From NCBI GenBank assembly GCA_017506865.1, contig JAFCMP010000078.1:124001-188000 (forward strand): a stretch of 64,000 nucleotides of DNA. Reading direction: 5' to 3'. Made by a program: the position numbers and the translations under genes. This DNA comes from Tribonema minus. Lineage: Eukaryota; Sar; Xanthophyceae; Tribonematales; Tribonemataceae. Below are positions 35,101-48,100 of this stretch, piece by piece (within the stretch, counting starts at the first letter, position 1; each line of letters begins with the position of its first letter). The notes below the pieces were generated by a model. That model was not told the origin of the DNA, did not search any database, and was given only the letters and a program-made list of their open reading frames with translations.

Positions 35101-38100
35101 GAGAGATCGAGATCTGCAGGGGACAGGGGGCGCCCGGGGGCCGGCTTGCGGTCGGCAAGTCACCGCCATTGAAGTTCAGGTCCGTCCTTCCACACCGAGG
35201 TCGACGCTGAGGATCTGCATGCATCTGGTTGGGACGAGAGATGTGCAGTTTGGCACCAGCGTGCGAGGTGTGAGGGACAGGGGGCAGGTCTGCAGGGGAC
35301 AGGGGTAAGGGGGCTGGCTTGCAGTTGGCAAGGCACCGCCATCGGTGTGCAGGTCCATGCTGCTGACTGAAGCGCACATGCAAACTGAGGGCGAGGGACA
35401 AGTTAGCCGGAAATGTTTATGGTTTGAAAGGGATTTAAGCTGGACAGTACCAGCATAGCGGGCATTCCCACCTTCTGTGCCACTCCCGAAGTGTGCGCCC
35501 CCAAAGCGCATGATGACAAGGTGCAGTGCCTGGTGAGACAATGCGTGCCGCTTCTGATTGGTCGCAGCACAGCAGCTCCAGCAGCTGTCCAAAAGCTGCA
35601 GCATCATTCACCGCAACCACTCTGATTAAAATTATTACGTGTACCTGTCAGCAGCATGACCAAGCAGTGCAACTTCAACTTCAACTGAAATGGAGCTTGG
35701 AACGCACCTCCTTGTGACCATCCTGATGCTGCCAGCAGTGAGGGTCGGGATAGGGCTGTGGCCGTTGCTGAACGCTGCCGCATCCAAAGCTTGCTGCCTG
35801 ATAACCTTCATGGCATCCAGAGCCAGGGCCTGCAGTGTATGGGGCAGGTGAAGCGGTATGCATCGCTGAGTTTTGACTGGCTCGGGCTGCACTTTCTCCT
35901 GCCAGAGGGTGGTCCCAAGCCTTACATGATCCAGAGCCAGTGCAACATGAAGGTTTGATTGGCATTTTTGCATAACTGCCACGCATGTTCCAAGCAGTGG
36001 GGGACTTTAAGCAGCTTGAAGTATGAGAGCTGACGTGCACTAACTAGCCCTAGCCCTAGACTAACCCGGCACCTGTGGGCAGAGCACTCCTGTGGCAGCC
36101 ATTTCCAGGGCCAACTCCAAGAGAGTGGCATTGTCAGTGCATGGCAATGGCAAGAGGGTGAGTGCAATCAGCTGCTCACGCTTCGCAGACGCCGGTAGGT
36201 ATGCACTTGGTATGTATGTATCTGCACCACAACCTCATCACAACTTCAAGATTGAAGTTTCTCACCTGCATGTCCAGCACCTGGACCATCTCAGCGGTTA
36301 AGTCAGGGTCCTCGCGCAGCAGTTGCAGTCCCAAGGAAAAAGTCGTCAGCGGCGTGCCAATGTCGTGAGCTACCTGCAGCAGTGCTCACACAGACGGTGG
36401 CAGCGCTCAGCTTAGCTGCCAAATTCTGACACACAGCTGGGCCAGTGTTGGTATACTCTGTAAACAGCAGTTACACGCAGCACAGCTGCACCCGGCATAT
36501 TCTGACACGCAGTTAGGCCAGCGGTGTGCCAAGCGCCAGTAAGCAACCTCGCCGGGCGCTGCTTCACATCTGAGCAATGCCATCTTGCGTTGAGGCCATA
36601 GCTGAGCATCGCTGCAGCTCACAGAGGCTGAGCAATGCTGCAGGTCAAGCTGAACCCCTCCCCCGTGCAGGCAAGCGTGAGTGCGAGTGCTACTGTGATT
36701 GCTGAGCACTGCGCTCTTGAAGTTGACGGACGGCCGAAGCGGTTCATGGAGAGGCCTTGCACGCTCCACATGATGGGTAGGTAGGTTCACAACCACAGAC
36801 TTGCAACCATCTTGGCGGGTAGCCACTCTTCGCTGCAATCGCTTAGCATTTGCTGCGCATTGTGGTGACCTAAACCTCGCTATCGTCTGGTACAGGCAAT
36901 CCCAATTGTACCGCTCAACCTACACGACCAATCTCGGCGCGTCTGCTTTTGCCCCGCTGCTGCTGAGTGCTTTGCGCTGGCATTGTGGTCACGGCAAGCG
37001 CGCCACCGTGGCACGGTCCAAGTCGATGAGAGTACCAGAACAGGCAACTGCATGCACTCTCGCTCCCAATGATGCTCAACAGCCTAGCCTTGGCCTTCTA
37101 TGGGGCAACAGGGATGTGATTAGAGCCAACAGGCAGGCATGATAACAACTTGAAGCAGCTGGGCCCATGCCCGATTGGCCTTCAAACTGCTAGCACCCAG
37201 TCTCTCCCATGCTATGAAGCAGCCATACACATGTACTTTCATTCATCTTCGCTTGAGGGGCGAAAAACCCTGCACACATGTACTGTACCGCTCCCCATTC
37301 TTGTTTGCATTCACGCAGCTGACAGCATACAGAGTGGGCTTGCACTCATGTGTGGACACTCGCGCAAATCCGGCCATGCCGCAGTGTGAGGAGAGTCACA
37401 GTGCTCAACACCAGTTGCAGTGAACTTCAAGCGTGACGCTCAGCACGCGCACGCACACCGTCATACATACATACCTGAGCAATGTACATCTCCTTCTCTG
37501 CACGCACGCCCAGGGACAGCGCGCGAAGCAGACCCTCGGTGGGGCTGGCAAAGAGCTCCAGTATGGACACGTGCAGCATGTACACCAGCGCTGCCACCAT
37601 GCACATGGTGCGCAGCGTGGTGAGCGCTGCCTCCACCTGCAGGTGTAGGTATGTATGTACACGAGAGTTCAATTTGAGTTGATCACTCAGATGACACATG
37701 CGAGTTCAAAGTGTATTCATCAGATATGAGGTTTAGATGCACGCATTGTTGGTGCTTCGCAGCATGCCTTTTGCCTGCAGAGGCAGGCATGATGCGTGTA
37801 AGCTGCACACAAACTGAGGTAATTGAAGAAGCAGGTGGTGAAGCACAACCGACTGTAAGGCCCCTCACTGTTGTCGGCGTCAATTTCCCTTTGAAACCAG
37901 GAAGGTGGGTGTGAAGCAGGCGTGTTCAGCCTGGTGCACACATGGCCCTAGCCACAGTCACCAACAAAAGCTTCGGGTTGATATGCTGGATTGCACAATG
38001 CAATGCTGAACACAACTTTTAATGCAGGCGAACACGTTGAACACGCGCAGGCAAGATGTACCAAGGGTCTGAGTCTCAGTCAGCGTTTTAAGCTTCTGTT

Positions 38101-41100
38101 TGCAGTGCTGGCATACATATATACACATTATGCGACCAATAATCAGGCTGCTGGGGCAGAGCGTAGTCCAAGTCGCAGTGCTCACACCTGCTGCATTTTA
38201 CATAGCAAGGAACCGATCTTGATTGGGACTTGAAAATTCAAGATCATGATTTCTGCCATTGCAAGTACTTCAAAAGGAAAAAGAAGCATCACACCAACGC
38301 TGCTATGCCACAAACTTTGGAAGCATCACTGAAGGCCACAAACCTGCATGGCAAGTCCACAACAAAGGCACAGTGGCCGTCCGTCACTGCACCAAAACCT
38401 GCCAGTGGCTTACAAGCAATTCTGCCCTGCTGCTGCTGCTGCTGCAAAGCCTGCTGAAACCCATCGGAAGCAGCTTGTGCGAGCTCAGACCGCACATCGG
38501 GCACCTTGGAAACATTGGGCGCATCCGAGCGCTGTAGCGCGTTCATGTGCATGCGCAAAACCCCGGTATTTGTTGCATGTATGTACATAATGTGCACTGC
38601 GTCCCGGACGGACTTGCCCCCCCGTGTACCCCGGGCCCCTGATTAGGACTGGCAGGGAGGGTATGTACATCTTGCAGGGTAGGCATAATAATCGGAATTC
38701 ACTAGCGTGGGACGTGAAGCTCACAATTTCCCTACAGATGCTGGTGCAGTGCCTTGTGCTACAGACGCCAGAGTGCCATGAGCTTCTCTGCAACGGCTTT
38801 TTTACACTTGAACCTTCAAATGGTAATTGTGAACTGTCCATGTACCCACCTGCGATAGTCCTGATGAAGTCTGTAGTGCCAGGGCAATACTGATGGGCGT
38901 TGCGATCAACACCTGACAGGGCAACACAATTCACGAGTGTAACAATGAGAAGAAAGTCCATACGTACAACATGTGCTCAGACGGAGGTGCTTGCATGATG
39001 ACATCAGCAACAAATCTGGCAGGCCTCTCGGGGCTTGATGTACTTCAGCAAACATCTTAAGGCGATGGCCTGTCTGAGCAATCCACCCCGTGTGCACACA
39101 CCTATGCAATGAGAATCAGTGCGCCAAGGCAACTACCGCCAGGCACTTCACGTCAGCCAGCCACTTCAATCTTCAACTCCACATTGAAGTTTGATGACGC
39201 ACGCACGCCGCACTCACGTTGGTGAACCAGTAAGGCGCGAGCATGAAGTCAAACACCATGACGATGGTCACGTAGTCGGTGATGGGCGACACGCTGTACT
39301 TCATGGCGGACGCCCCGTCGCGCCCCGCAGCGTTCGTAATGACTAGCGCGAGGATCACGGCGTGCAGCGCAAAGGTCAGGCCGGCGCACAGCGAGCTGAG
39401 CACTGCTTCCGACATCCGCGGCACGCTGCGCGTGAGCGCCAGGAAGGTCGCCGTGCACAGCGTGAACAGGCCCGCTGAGACCTGCGGCGCACGGGGGCGG
39501 CCGCGAGCAGCGAAGCAGCATTGCTCAGCAATGCTCAGCCGAAATTACTCTGATTGTGGTCACATACGAAGAGGGTGCGGCCAAGACTACGTGTGCCCTG
39601 TGAAGATGCTGCGGAACAGGTGGCTGTGGGGGTCTTGCTGCGAGAGCACTGCGAGTGGGCCAGCAGGAGGAGCCTGCCTGTGACGAAGTGATTGAAATCG
39701 AACGATTCATGATGCACATTGTGCTGAGTTTTCCTTTTCACATGTTCATGTGCACAGAAGTTCCGGGCGCAGTACGTGCAAGCGCAGTTCTGTGGCGATT
39801 CAGCCACTTCAATAGCTCGAACTTCAGTATGGCTGCTACGCCAGACTTGTTTTGTGGGAACGAGGAGTACAGCGGAGTACAATCCTGCACAGGTGAATGT
39901 TCAGTTCATAGTATGCGCAGGCAACTGTACTACTTGAAGTGTGCTGTTGAAGTATGAGGCAGCATACGCACAGACAGCTGCGCAACGCATGTGCCAATGA
40001 CAGAGTGCAGCATGCAGGCGGAACGTTTCGCTCGGAGGCAGTCGTACATACATGTGCACGCTGCCACACTTGAAGTGTGATGACATTGCTGAATTATTGA
40101 CGCGTATAACGAGGCAAGCATTCATGCATACATACCCAGTTGTGGTCCCAGATGGCGCTGACCAGTCCAACGGCGTTGCTTATCACCATCACAGCGCAGA
40201 TGAGCGTGAAGTTGAACCTGTGGGCACAACTCCCCAAGTCAGAGTCAGAGTCAGAGTCAGTGTGAAGCTACTGCTGTACTCAAGCCGGACGATCACAACT
40301 ACCAGCAAGCAGGGATGCCGGACGCTTGTTACGCATTCGGGTGGTTTGTTGCTGCCCTCATGGACTTGAAGTTGCAGAGGCCATCGGGTGTGTTTAGAGG
40401 GGTAAAATCCTATGCAGCAGTCTGGTCTGCAATGCGTCCTACGAGCTTGGGCACTGGTGCAGCAATACAGGCCAGCATACGCGCTCTGTGTGCCTGCACC
40501 TTGCTGCCCTCACCTCACAAGTTGAAGAACGGCATGATTCTGATGACATTGGTGCATAAGAAGACGTGGCGCTTCAACTACTGTGCTGGCGATAAACGAC
40601 ATTGTTCATGCATGGCCACCTCTGCATTCGATTGTGGCGGGTGAAACTGTGGATGCGTCGTTACAATTGCACATGCTGTACCAGGACGAGGCAGTGGTTC
40701 TGGCACTTGCGCTGCAAGTGGCACATCAGGAATACTCTGATGCGCATCAAGCTCGAGCGTGCATGCTGTGCTGGTGCAACCACTGCAGTTGCTGCTTGTT
40801 GCATGAATTGTCCTGGAAATCAAATATTTCCAAAGTTATATCACGAGTCTAAGTAGAACTGTGTCATTGTGGCCCCCTGTCATGATATGCATGGGTGAGG
40901 TCTAAGGGTCACCCACCTCCTGAATGCTGCCTTGTGTGAGCTGTGAGCTTTGTCTGAGAAACACACCAAGAAATGGAACAGTAAGGGGGTTTGTCTGAGA
41001 AAATCACCAGGAAAATAACAGAAGAAAGGTCACGGATATACTTCTAGCGCAAGAGTTCACATACATGCGCATGTTGGCATCCAGCGGTTTTCAACTGCCG

Positions 41101-43748
41101 CCGGGGCCAGCAAGCGATGGCAGTCAGAGCAGAAACGGGAAAGTGAATGGTCTACATGCAGCTGCAGCATAACCTCATCTTATGCACTCACGCAGTGGTG
41201 ATGATCATTATTATGCATCATTTAATAATGATTCACCATCATGAATGCAGTGGGGGGCATCGTCATGCATCAATATCATAAACGCATGCCGGGTGTGGGA
41301 TGCTCCGCAGAATCCGGAATTAGCAGTGAGGGGTTCAGCCAACTTAATAAACCCTGTTGGTGGTGACGGATCTCTTGAAGTTTCTGACGGCGTGCCTGAT
41401 TGAAGTTTGTAAAACCAGCAAGAAGGCTGCCAGTGCTCAAGTTCCAGTCATCCTTTCACGCTGTATTGCACTCTGGTCGCACAAACATGCCAGATCTGCG
41501 CCGTTGCAGCATCAAAGTACGCAAGTTAACGTGCTTGCAATCCCTGTACAGCTTTGATACGTTTTTGCGTTGATCTGCACAGGAGCAGGCCCATTTGTTG
41601 CAGCGCTCAAAAAGTCATTTTGTAATAGTTAGGTATGAGTCAGTCTCATTGCCGCACACTCGACGCGCTTTTGCCCGACCCGCATTGGAGTGTTTGGAGC
41701 TGCGGCTACCTGTGCCTCTCCGCGCTACTGCAGGACCATTCGCACTAACCCTAACGCTAACCCTAACCCTAAGTCTGTGACTGACGCATCAGTCGCCTAA
41801 TCATTAATTATCTCCGCCTTTTCATGTCCATCACCATCATCATCATCAGCATGTTTGCTGAGCGCGCTCGGAAGCCCTAAGCCCTGAGACCTAATCATAT
41901 GTGGTTCTCATCAATTTGGCTACTAAAGTGTATATACTAGTCAGACAGCTCGTCCACCATGGATCACCATGAACCCTTCCGCAGTGCGCTCCACCCTGCG
42001 TCGGAGTGTCTGAACCGCAAACACCTCAAACACATCACCTAAACTTCAACTCTACATATTTAGATTGGCAGCCCGCACCACATCATCACGGGAGCCTTCC
42101 AATGAATTCCCCCATAGGACGCTCCTACCTGCATCTGAGTGCTTGAAGCGCAGCAGCCACATGCTCCACTCGAGGCTGCAGGGGCGCCCCTCTGCGGCAG
42201 TGCTCTGCAGTGATGTTGACCAGTGGTTGTCGTCTTGAGGCATGTTGGTCCTCCACGCTGCCTGCAGCTCCGCGCTCGCCTCCTGAGCATCATCATCATC
42301 ATCACGCAGAGTCAGGCCTAACAGTCACTACAAGCCCGAAGTGATGAAAGCCCTACGGCTTTATCCATGTAACATTGTTCGTTTGCATGCCTACTACTAG
42401 TGGTACAGTACCTCACCAGACTGCAAGGCTACCACTGGCAGTGCGCTTTGCACGTCCATTTGACATACTATTAGAAATCTCAGGATGTCATTACCACTGA
42501 CCCTGAAGCAATGTTTCGGCGGCCGGCTTTCACTGCCCTCTGATGTTCAATAGATTCGGTCGCCAACGATCATTATGTGCTTGGTGATGCACATGCAAAA
42601 CTCTGAGACAGCGCTCGGCTCCTATCAGTGATCATCAGCAGGGCAGATCATGATCATGGCAGCTCCTGGTGCAGCATTGAATTCGGACCGTGTGCACGCT
42701 GCACTGATGTTCAGTTTTTATTTCAATCAAGTTGAATACTCCACATCACGCAACACCCCTCAAACCTGACTGTGTACATGGAATCTTTGTTTCCATCTTC
42801 AGGCAGCGGTGGTGCTGAAAGTTCAACAAGTTGAAGTCAGAGTCTGCCCCCGCGCCCTCAGGCTGATCACATTCACAATGGCATCATGATGTGTCACACA
42901 TCTTTTGAAGTGTTACAGGCCGCCTTCAACAAATATTTGACTTGAATGTGTTGTTGGTCTGAGCACAAAAATCAAGTTGCAGCCTGTCTGAGTGTACGGG
43001 CGCGCGCCCTCTGATCTGTAGGCTTGTGTACACACCAGACATTTGCACTGCTTCGTGTCAGCGATGGCGCAGTCGCTGTGTTATTCATGCCATCAAAAAC
43101 TCCCAACAAGCTTGTCGGACAACTTGCAGGACGTTTCCGGTTACGTGCTACTCTATTGGTCACCGGGTGCAATGTAATATCACCGTGACACAAGCATCAT
43201 CATGATAGCGATTGAGCGTTCCCAGGAACTTATTAAGAACGTTTTGCGCTGCTGAACAAATGATTCAGAACGCAACATGATATCATTAGGTTGAGTACCT
43301 GCAGATGGCAGCGGAGAGATGACCATTGGCTTTTGCTCTGCGGACTTCTGCCAGCGGTGCTCGCCTCTTCCCTCTCTGCCGAACCGGACATGCTGGCCGG
43401 GCTCGTGAATGACCTCAGAAATGGAGGCGGCATCGGCTCTCCAGGCGATGACTCCGGCGATGGAGCGGACACCTGACGGTCACGAGCACCGGCATCAGCA
43501 TCTCTCCCCACCGGGGTGCTGTAGAATGCTGGATTGGCGCTAGCGGTCACCAGCGACACGCTGCCTCCGCTCTCCTCATTAGGGTATACCGCTGCTGCGA
43601 GTGCGGCAGCAGCAGCCTGCGGCTCAGCTAGACTGCCACTGGAGATTACCAAGGCGGATGGCAGGGGCTGCAGTCGTCGTGGGCTGAGTACTGTCCTTCC
43701 GAAATCCTGCTGTACGCCAGCTGATGCCTCTGCCCAGACCCTTCGCAT
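30475..43748 (-). CDS. Membrane hybrid histidine kinase with polyQ linker and receiver
   Basis: Fourteen exons, 5' to 3': 43748-43299, 42282-42129, 40953-40917, 40217-40136, 39481-39218, 37636-37475, 36373-36266, 35829-35708, 35529-35472, 35029-34862, 34157-33991, 33673-33374, 32615-31292, 30720-30475; 3642 nt, 1213 aa, all phases agree. Residues 1-210 are Ser/Pro/Ala-rich. About five membrane helices follow (exons 4-6). The HisKA dimer helix has the phospho-accepting H-box AHDIGTPL, then an N-box with LLYNAKKHA, DYGRGV (G1), GGLGLGLFSLSVKARALGG (G2) and GTEFWFTIP. A Gln-rich linker of about 350 residues leads to a receiver with VVDDE, the phospho-Asp in LLDLNMP, VTSAN and the Lys of AKPID. 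It should autophosphorylate and pass phosphate to its own receiver; the signal sensed is unknown because no known sensor domain is seen. The first Met is preceded by an in-frame stop. Exon 3 is only 37 nt. Exon 9 is the least certain. Confidence 0.9.
31030..31365 (-). repeat. Tandem array of the kinase exon 13 donor edge
   Basis: The end of the large exon (gacggcgtggaggggctcgg, then gccatgaagacgtg) and its gcg|gtacgt donor are followed by two copies at about 31218-31152 and 31090-31033. The gene model uses only the first donor. Donor-side sequence is (gtat)n-like in each copy. Further down, 30785-30955 holds an unrelated 85-bp tandem duplication (ggctgagctgtgccat). Confidence 0.88.
31970..32235 (-). 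repeat. CAG tract coding for polyglutamine
   Basis: Within exon 13 of the histidine kinase, the minus strand has an uninterrupted run of about 28 CAG codons (32108-32192), flanked by shorter CAG runs broken by CAC, GGG and CTT codons, and another run near 31966-31998. A pure CAG/CTG repeat of this length is expected to be unstable in length. Confidence 0.95.
32945..32995 (+). repeat. Interstitial telomere-like (CCCTAA)n tract
   Basis: About eight uninterrupted CCCTAA units lie in intron 12 of the kinase gene. Shorter tracts of the same repeat are at about 4530-4545, 22543-22590, 32757-32780, 41745-41773, 57188-57207, 58100-58120 and 60960-60985. Confidence 0.95.
35020..35375 (-). repeat. Copies of the kinase exon 10 acceptor edge
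   Basis: The exon 10 start and its upstream intron (minus strand: gatgcatgcag then ATCCTCAGCGTCGACCT) recur at about 35230-35180 with the same acceptor, and the intronic part (gatggcggtg, tgcaagcc, cccctgtcccctgcag) recurs a third time near 35350-35280. The unit is about 190 bp. Here the used exon is the most downstream copy. Confidence 0.85.
40945..41025 (-). repeat. Copy of the 37-nt kinase exon 3 acceptor edge
   Basis: The words tttgtctgagaaa and caccaagaaa(t) at 40950-40980 recur as tttgtctgagaaaa and caccaggaaaa at 40990-41016, a ~40-bp tandem duplication of the acceptor region of the microexon. Both copies keep ttctcag on the minus strand. Confidence 0.8.
41660..42170 (-). repeat. Decayed copies of the kinase exon 2 donor edge
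   Basis: The exon 2 end, plus strand cctgcatctgagtgcttgaa near 42128-42147, has relatives at about 41997-42016 (ctgcgtcggagtgtctgaa) and 41679-41698 (cccgcattggagtgtttgga). Each is followed upstream by C-rich intron sequence. Divergence is high, so these are older than the other arrays. Confidence 0.6.
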
Positions 43749-45145
43749 GGTGCACCTCGTCCTCGTCCTGAGCTAGTTGCGCCTGCTGTGCTCGCAAGAA
43801 CCCAGCATTGCTTAGAACACCGGCAGCGTGACACAGCCCTTGTTGATGTTGCTTATCTTGGTGTCTACTTTGTATGGTCGTCTGAGAATGGTGGGAAAAA
43901 AAGAGAAGCAACGCCGTTACGTTTGACGAAACGTTGCGGTTGCTGTTCAGACGTTGGGTCATCAGTTTTTTTTGCAATACTTTTTTTCTGCAAAGCCGAG
44001 CAAAGCATTTAAATTTGGTTGCTGAGCTGGCCCGCGATCCACTTGCTATACCAACGTATATTGATATGAGCATACAAAAACACTTTCCGAAATACCTACT
44101 ACACACTTCCGAAGTACTATGGATATTTTTTGTGAAGTGAGAAGCTGGTGTAGTTGGTCCAATCCGAGGCCACGCAAGTTGCAACCATCATGGTGGTCAT
44201 GCGACTCCATCGCTGACTCTGTGCTGCAAATGGAGATGACAACTTCGAACATCCGACTCCATCGCTGACTCTGTGCTGCAAATGGAGATGACAACTGTGA
44301 ACATTCGCTTGCACGACATTCTTGCACAAAAACACTTCAAGTTGCTCTATTCCACGTGTCCGGCTGCCATGCTGGAAAATGTCTCGTCTGCTTGGTGTAC
44401 TTTGAGCCCATAGATCTCGTAATCCTTTAGAGAAATCATGACGTAGGTGACGGCTTCCACAAACATCGCTGCGCGCACCTTCATGCCCCCATGGCATTCG
44501 GCGGCACACTTGGATGTCATTCATCATAAATAATGCAGCGAGTCAGATGGCAACAGCGCACTGCACGGGCACATGTCTTCACTTCAATAAGAAGTCAAGT
44601 TCGGTTAAAGACGCCAGTGATGACTGCATTGCATTTCGGCATCGCACCTCAGGCTGTTGCATATATGGGCGCCCCAGCCAGTGCTAGAGCCTCCGTTGAG
44701 GCCAGGCACATGTATGGAGCTGATTCCTTTTTGCTAGCGGTTCAAGTAAGGCTGTAACCTCAAGTTCGGTGAGTTGACCTGGTGCGCTGCATGTGTTCCG
44801 CCCTGTTCACAGCATTGACATAACCGTTGTGCACCACTGGCAGGTACACGCAGCCTCCTTTCAAGGGACCACTCATTTAACTTTTGAACTGCTCCCTGTT
44901 GCAATGCCTGCTGACCTCTTGCATTTGCGGACTGAGACTGAGCCTTTGCCTTCGTCGAGCAGCGACGGAACCTGCGCAGTTGGAGGTGCTATCAATCTCA
45001 CACTGTGAGGCATGCTGTGGTCGGAACAACCCTAGGGCACACTAACGCAAGGCGTGTCCCAATGAGGGTCTGATTGTGCTCGGTGGCTTGGTCCTCATCA
45101 TCAACGCTCTGTCTGTCATGCGTGTAACTGCCAGCTCCGTAACTG
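43749..45145. other. Spacer between kinase start and DPCD end
   Basis: Holds the kinase promoter (nearest 43749) and the 3' flank of DPCD. A 67-bp tandem duplication with the core gactccatcgctgactctg lies at about 44204-44305. No exon with recognisable similarity is seen. Confidence 0.5.
44200..44305. repeat. Two-copy ~67-bp tandem duplication
   Basis: The words cgactccatcgctgactc and tgtgctgcaaatggagatg, then acaact, occur twice in tandem with few differences, with weak further similarity on either side. No coding edge is involved as far as I can see. Confidence 0.85.
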
Positions 45146-48100
45146 TCACGACTGCTTGCACTCAGGCGTCTCCCCCGCCGCGGCGAGCCCCCCATTCGCC
45201 TTGAGTTCAACTTGAAGTTTGCGCCGGTGTTGACGCTCCTGCTCCTCCTGGTCAATCGCTTGCGGCGGCTTGAGGTAGCGGACGACTAGCGTTGTGCCGC
45301 TGTGCCTATACATACATACCAGGGCAGAGAGAAGAGGCATCACACGACATCATTTTCTTGCCACAAATTCAACTTGTGACGTGTGCACTGCCGCGGCAGA
45401 AGTCACTGAGCAGCTGTTGCGTACCGTGGCACCATGCCGTGCGTACATGCCATGTTGCAGAAGCAGCATGTAGTTGGCTGACCAGCGCTAGCGTTACCTT
45501 AGCCTTCACAGTTTGGGCGCTTGCAGTTGCTATGAGGTCGGCATCAGGTGGAGAGCATCAACGCTACGGTCCGGCAAAGGAAGAGTGACCCTTCAAGTGT
45601 GCGGTAATGGCACATGCTTGCTGTTCTGGTGACGCCCAGTGACTATTCGGTTGTCACCGCCATGTAAGGGCTTGCGCTGCTGAAACTTCAACTTGATGGA
45701 AGCACATGCATACAAATGAAGACATACACCACCGGCGGCATGCAACGCTTTCGCACTGGCGCCTGCCCTTGCGGCATGTTGCGTGTCACCAAGCCCCATA
45801 CTGCACACAACAGGCAACTTCAACTGAGGCATGCCACTCATGCCAGCTGAGCACTGTCACCCACTCACTCACTCACTCACCTACTCACGCACTGTTGACA
45901 TCAAGTGACACGAGCTGAACCGTGCCAGTGATGCTAGCTGAGCACTGTCACCCCCCCTCGCTGGCTCACCTGAAGGACACAGGCGATGCGGCGAGCCGTA
46001 GCCCCAGTCGCGCCATGCCGGGAACTCTCCAGCGTTTGAAGAACTTTCTGTTGGTGGTCCGCAGAACCAGCTCCTGCGTCTCGTCGCTGACGGTTACGCT
46101 GTAAGTGGATTCCTGCATGAGGTGCATAGGTAGGTGAGCATTGGTGCTGCTGCAGTTCAACACCGAAAAGCAGCATCACAGAAGACAACTTCAAGTTGAC
46201 GCGCCTGCCCCCCCTTCCCCCCGCCCCCCCCCCCGACTCATGAGCAAACAAATTGAAAGCACTACGCAACCTGCAGTAAAGTCTAGCCACACTTCAATGA
46301 GTACACCAATTTTAGATCCTGAGACCAGTGCTTTATGCCGAAGAAGGACATCGGCTTGCCTGTGCATGTTGAAGCGCGCAATCTTCAAGTTTGCGCACGT
46401 GGTCAAAACCGCATCTGCAACAGATACCGGTGTCCTGCGGGGTACTGCCAAGGGTGATGGCATGTATGTATGCGGTCCACAAGAAAAAAGAAAAGAAAAA
46501 AAAGGCATGTGCACACTGAAGCACGACGCACGCAGATGCAACTGCACGTGTCAGGCGCAATGCTTGAGCGGTCAAGCACAGTGGGCGGCAGAAGACATGA
46601 TACATTTGGTACGTGTGGAGTCTGCAACACAATCTGTGAGAATATGCGCAATTCTGAAGCAATACCGCCATCACTGCAGCGCCGATTCCGTCCAATTGTT
46701 GGGCACCACAAAACTTTATGCATCCCATCACAGCGTCAACGTATGTAGGTACGCAATCCCAAAGGGTATGCGTACGCATCAATGCTGCAGCATGATGACA
46801 GTGCCACTCCTGTGCACTCATTGGGCTCAATGCATCGACGCGTGCCCTGCCTGGTGCATTGCGCGTAAACTTAATGAGGTTAGGCCAGCTAGTCAGTGCA
46901 GACATCGAGGGTGTTGTACATTCGTACATGTGTGGTGAGAGTGTCCGCCTGTACTTGTGGTAGATTGCGGTGCGGTACGCCAGCGCTGACGTGCACATGC
47001 ATTGACTCAGCAGCCCCAGTTCACCTTATAGAAACAAGTCACAATGGGGAATCATCGCCGGTGCGCACTGCAGAACCAGCGCCCCCGCTCCCTCTTCTAC
47101 GCACCACTCAGGCACGCCCTGCAATCGCATACCTGCCTACCTGCCTACCCCGCAGCACAGACCCTGCAGCAGCGCTCAACTTTATACAGCAGCACTCAAC
47201 TTCACGCGCACCTCATACGGTATGTTGAGCACGTGCCACTCCCACGCATCTGTGGCATCGCGCGCGCACCACACCGGGTTGGCCGCAGCAGCCCTCAGCT
47301 GAGCCGCTGCATCCTTTTGCGGCACGTCCGGCGCCCTGCCAACTTCAACTTCCCAGTCCAATTGGCGGTTCAGGGCGTCACGTGCGCGCCACTGCAGTAG
47401 AGGGGGGGTATGGGAGTCCACCAAGTGGGGGGCGCGACAGGGGGGCATGGTGAGTTCGGAGCAGTGTTTGGGCTCACCGCTGAGAAGTTATTGTGCGTGT
47501 TGAAACAAAGAAGAACTAGGCACGTTGCAATTGGAGCAGAAACAACGCATTGCGGTCGGCAAGACTGCATTGAGCGTCACCTTGGCGCTTCGACAATCCG
47601 CAATGCACAGCGCGAATGAATTTCTGCGGCAGCACGTGTGGCTGATGCTATCATTGACAGTGCGATTCAAAGCATTTATGATGCAAATTACAATATCAGT
47701 GCTTCCAAACAACAACATGAATGCTGCCTCCTACGTGCCTGTATGGCCTGTCTTAGGTGTTGCAGCAATCCCCATCGGACATTGTCTTGACCACCATGGC
47801 GCAAAATCTGTGCCCAGAACGCTTTCACAGTGCTGTGCATTGTGCAGGGGAGAAGCTGCTATCCCAACACTACAGCTTGCTCCTTGCACGTCACGTCCAT
47901 TTTTTTGCCTCCATGACACCGCCCTGACTGCATCTCCCATTAAGCCTACCACCCCTATGCCATGCCTGCCGCGTTCACAACAGCCCTTACATAAGACCTC
48001 ATCCTCCGATGTTCGCACAGTGTAACACTTGAAGCGGTCGAAAGCCGCCCTCACAAGCGAAAAATATTACTGGATTTTCGTGCCGTGCGTGTACCACTCG

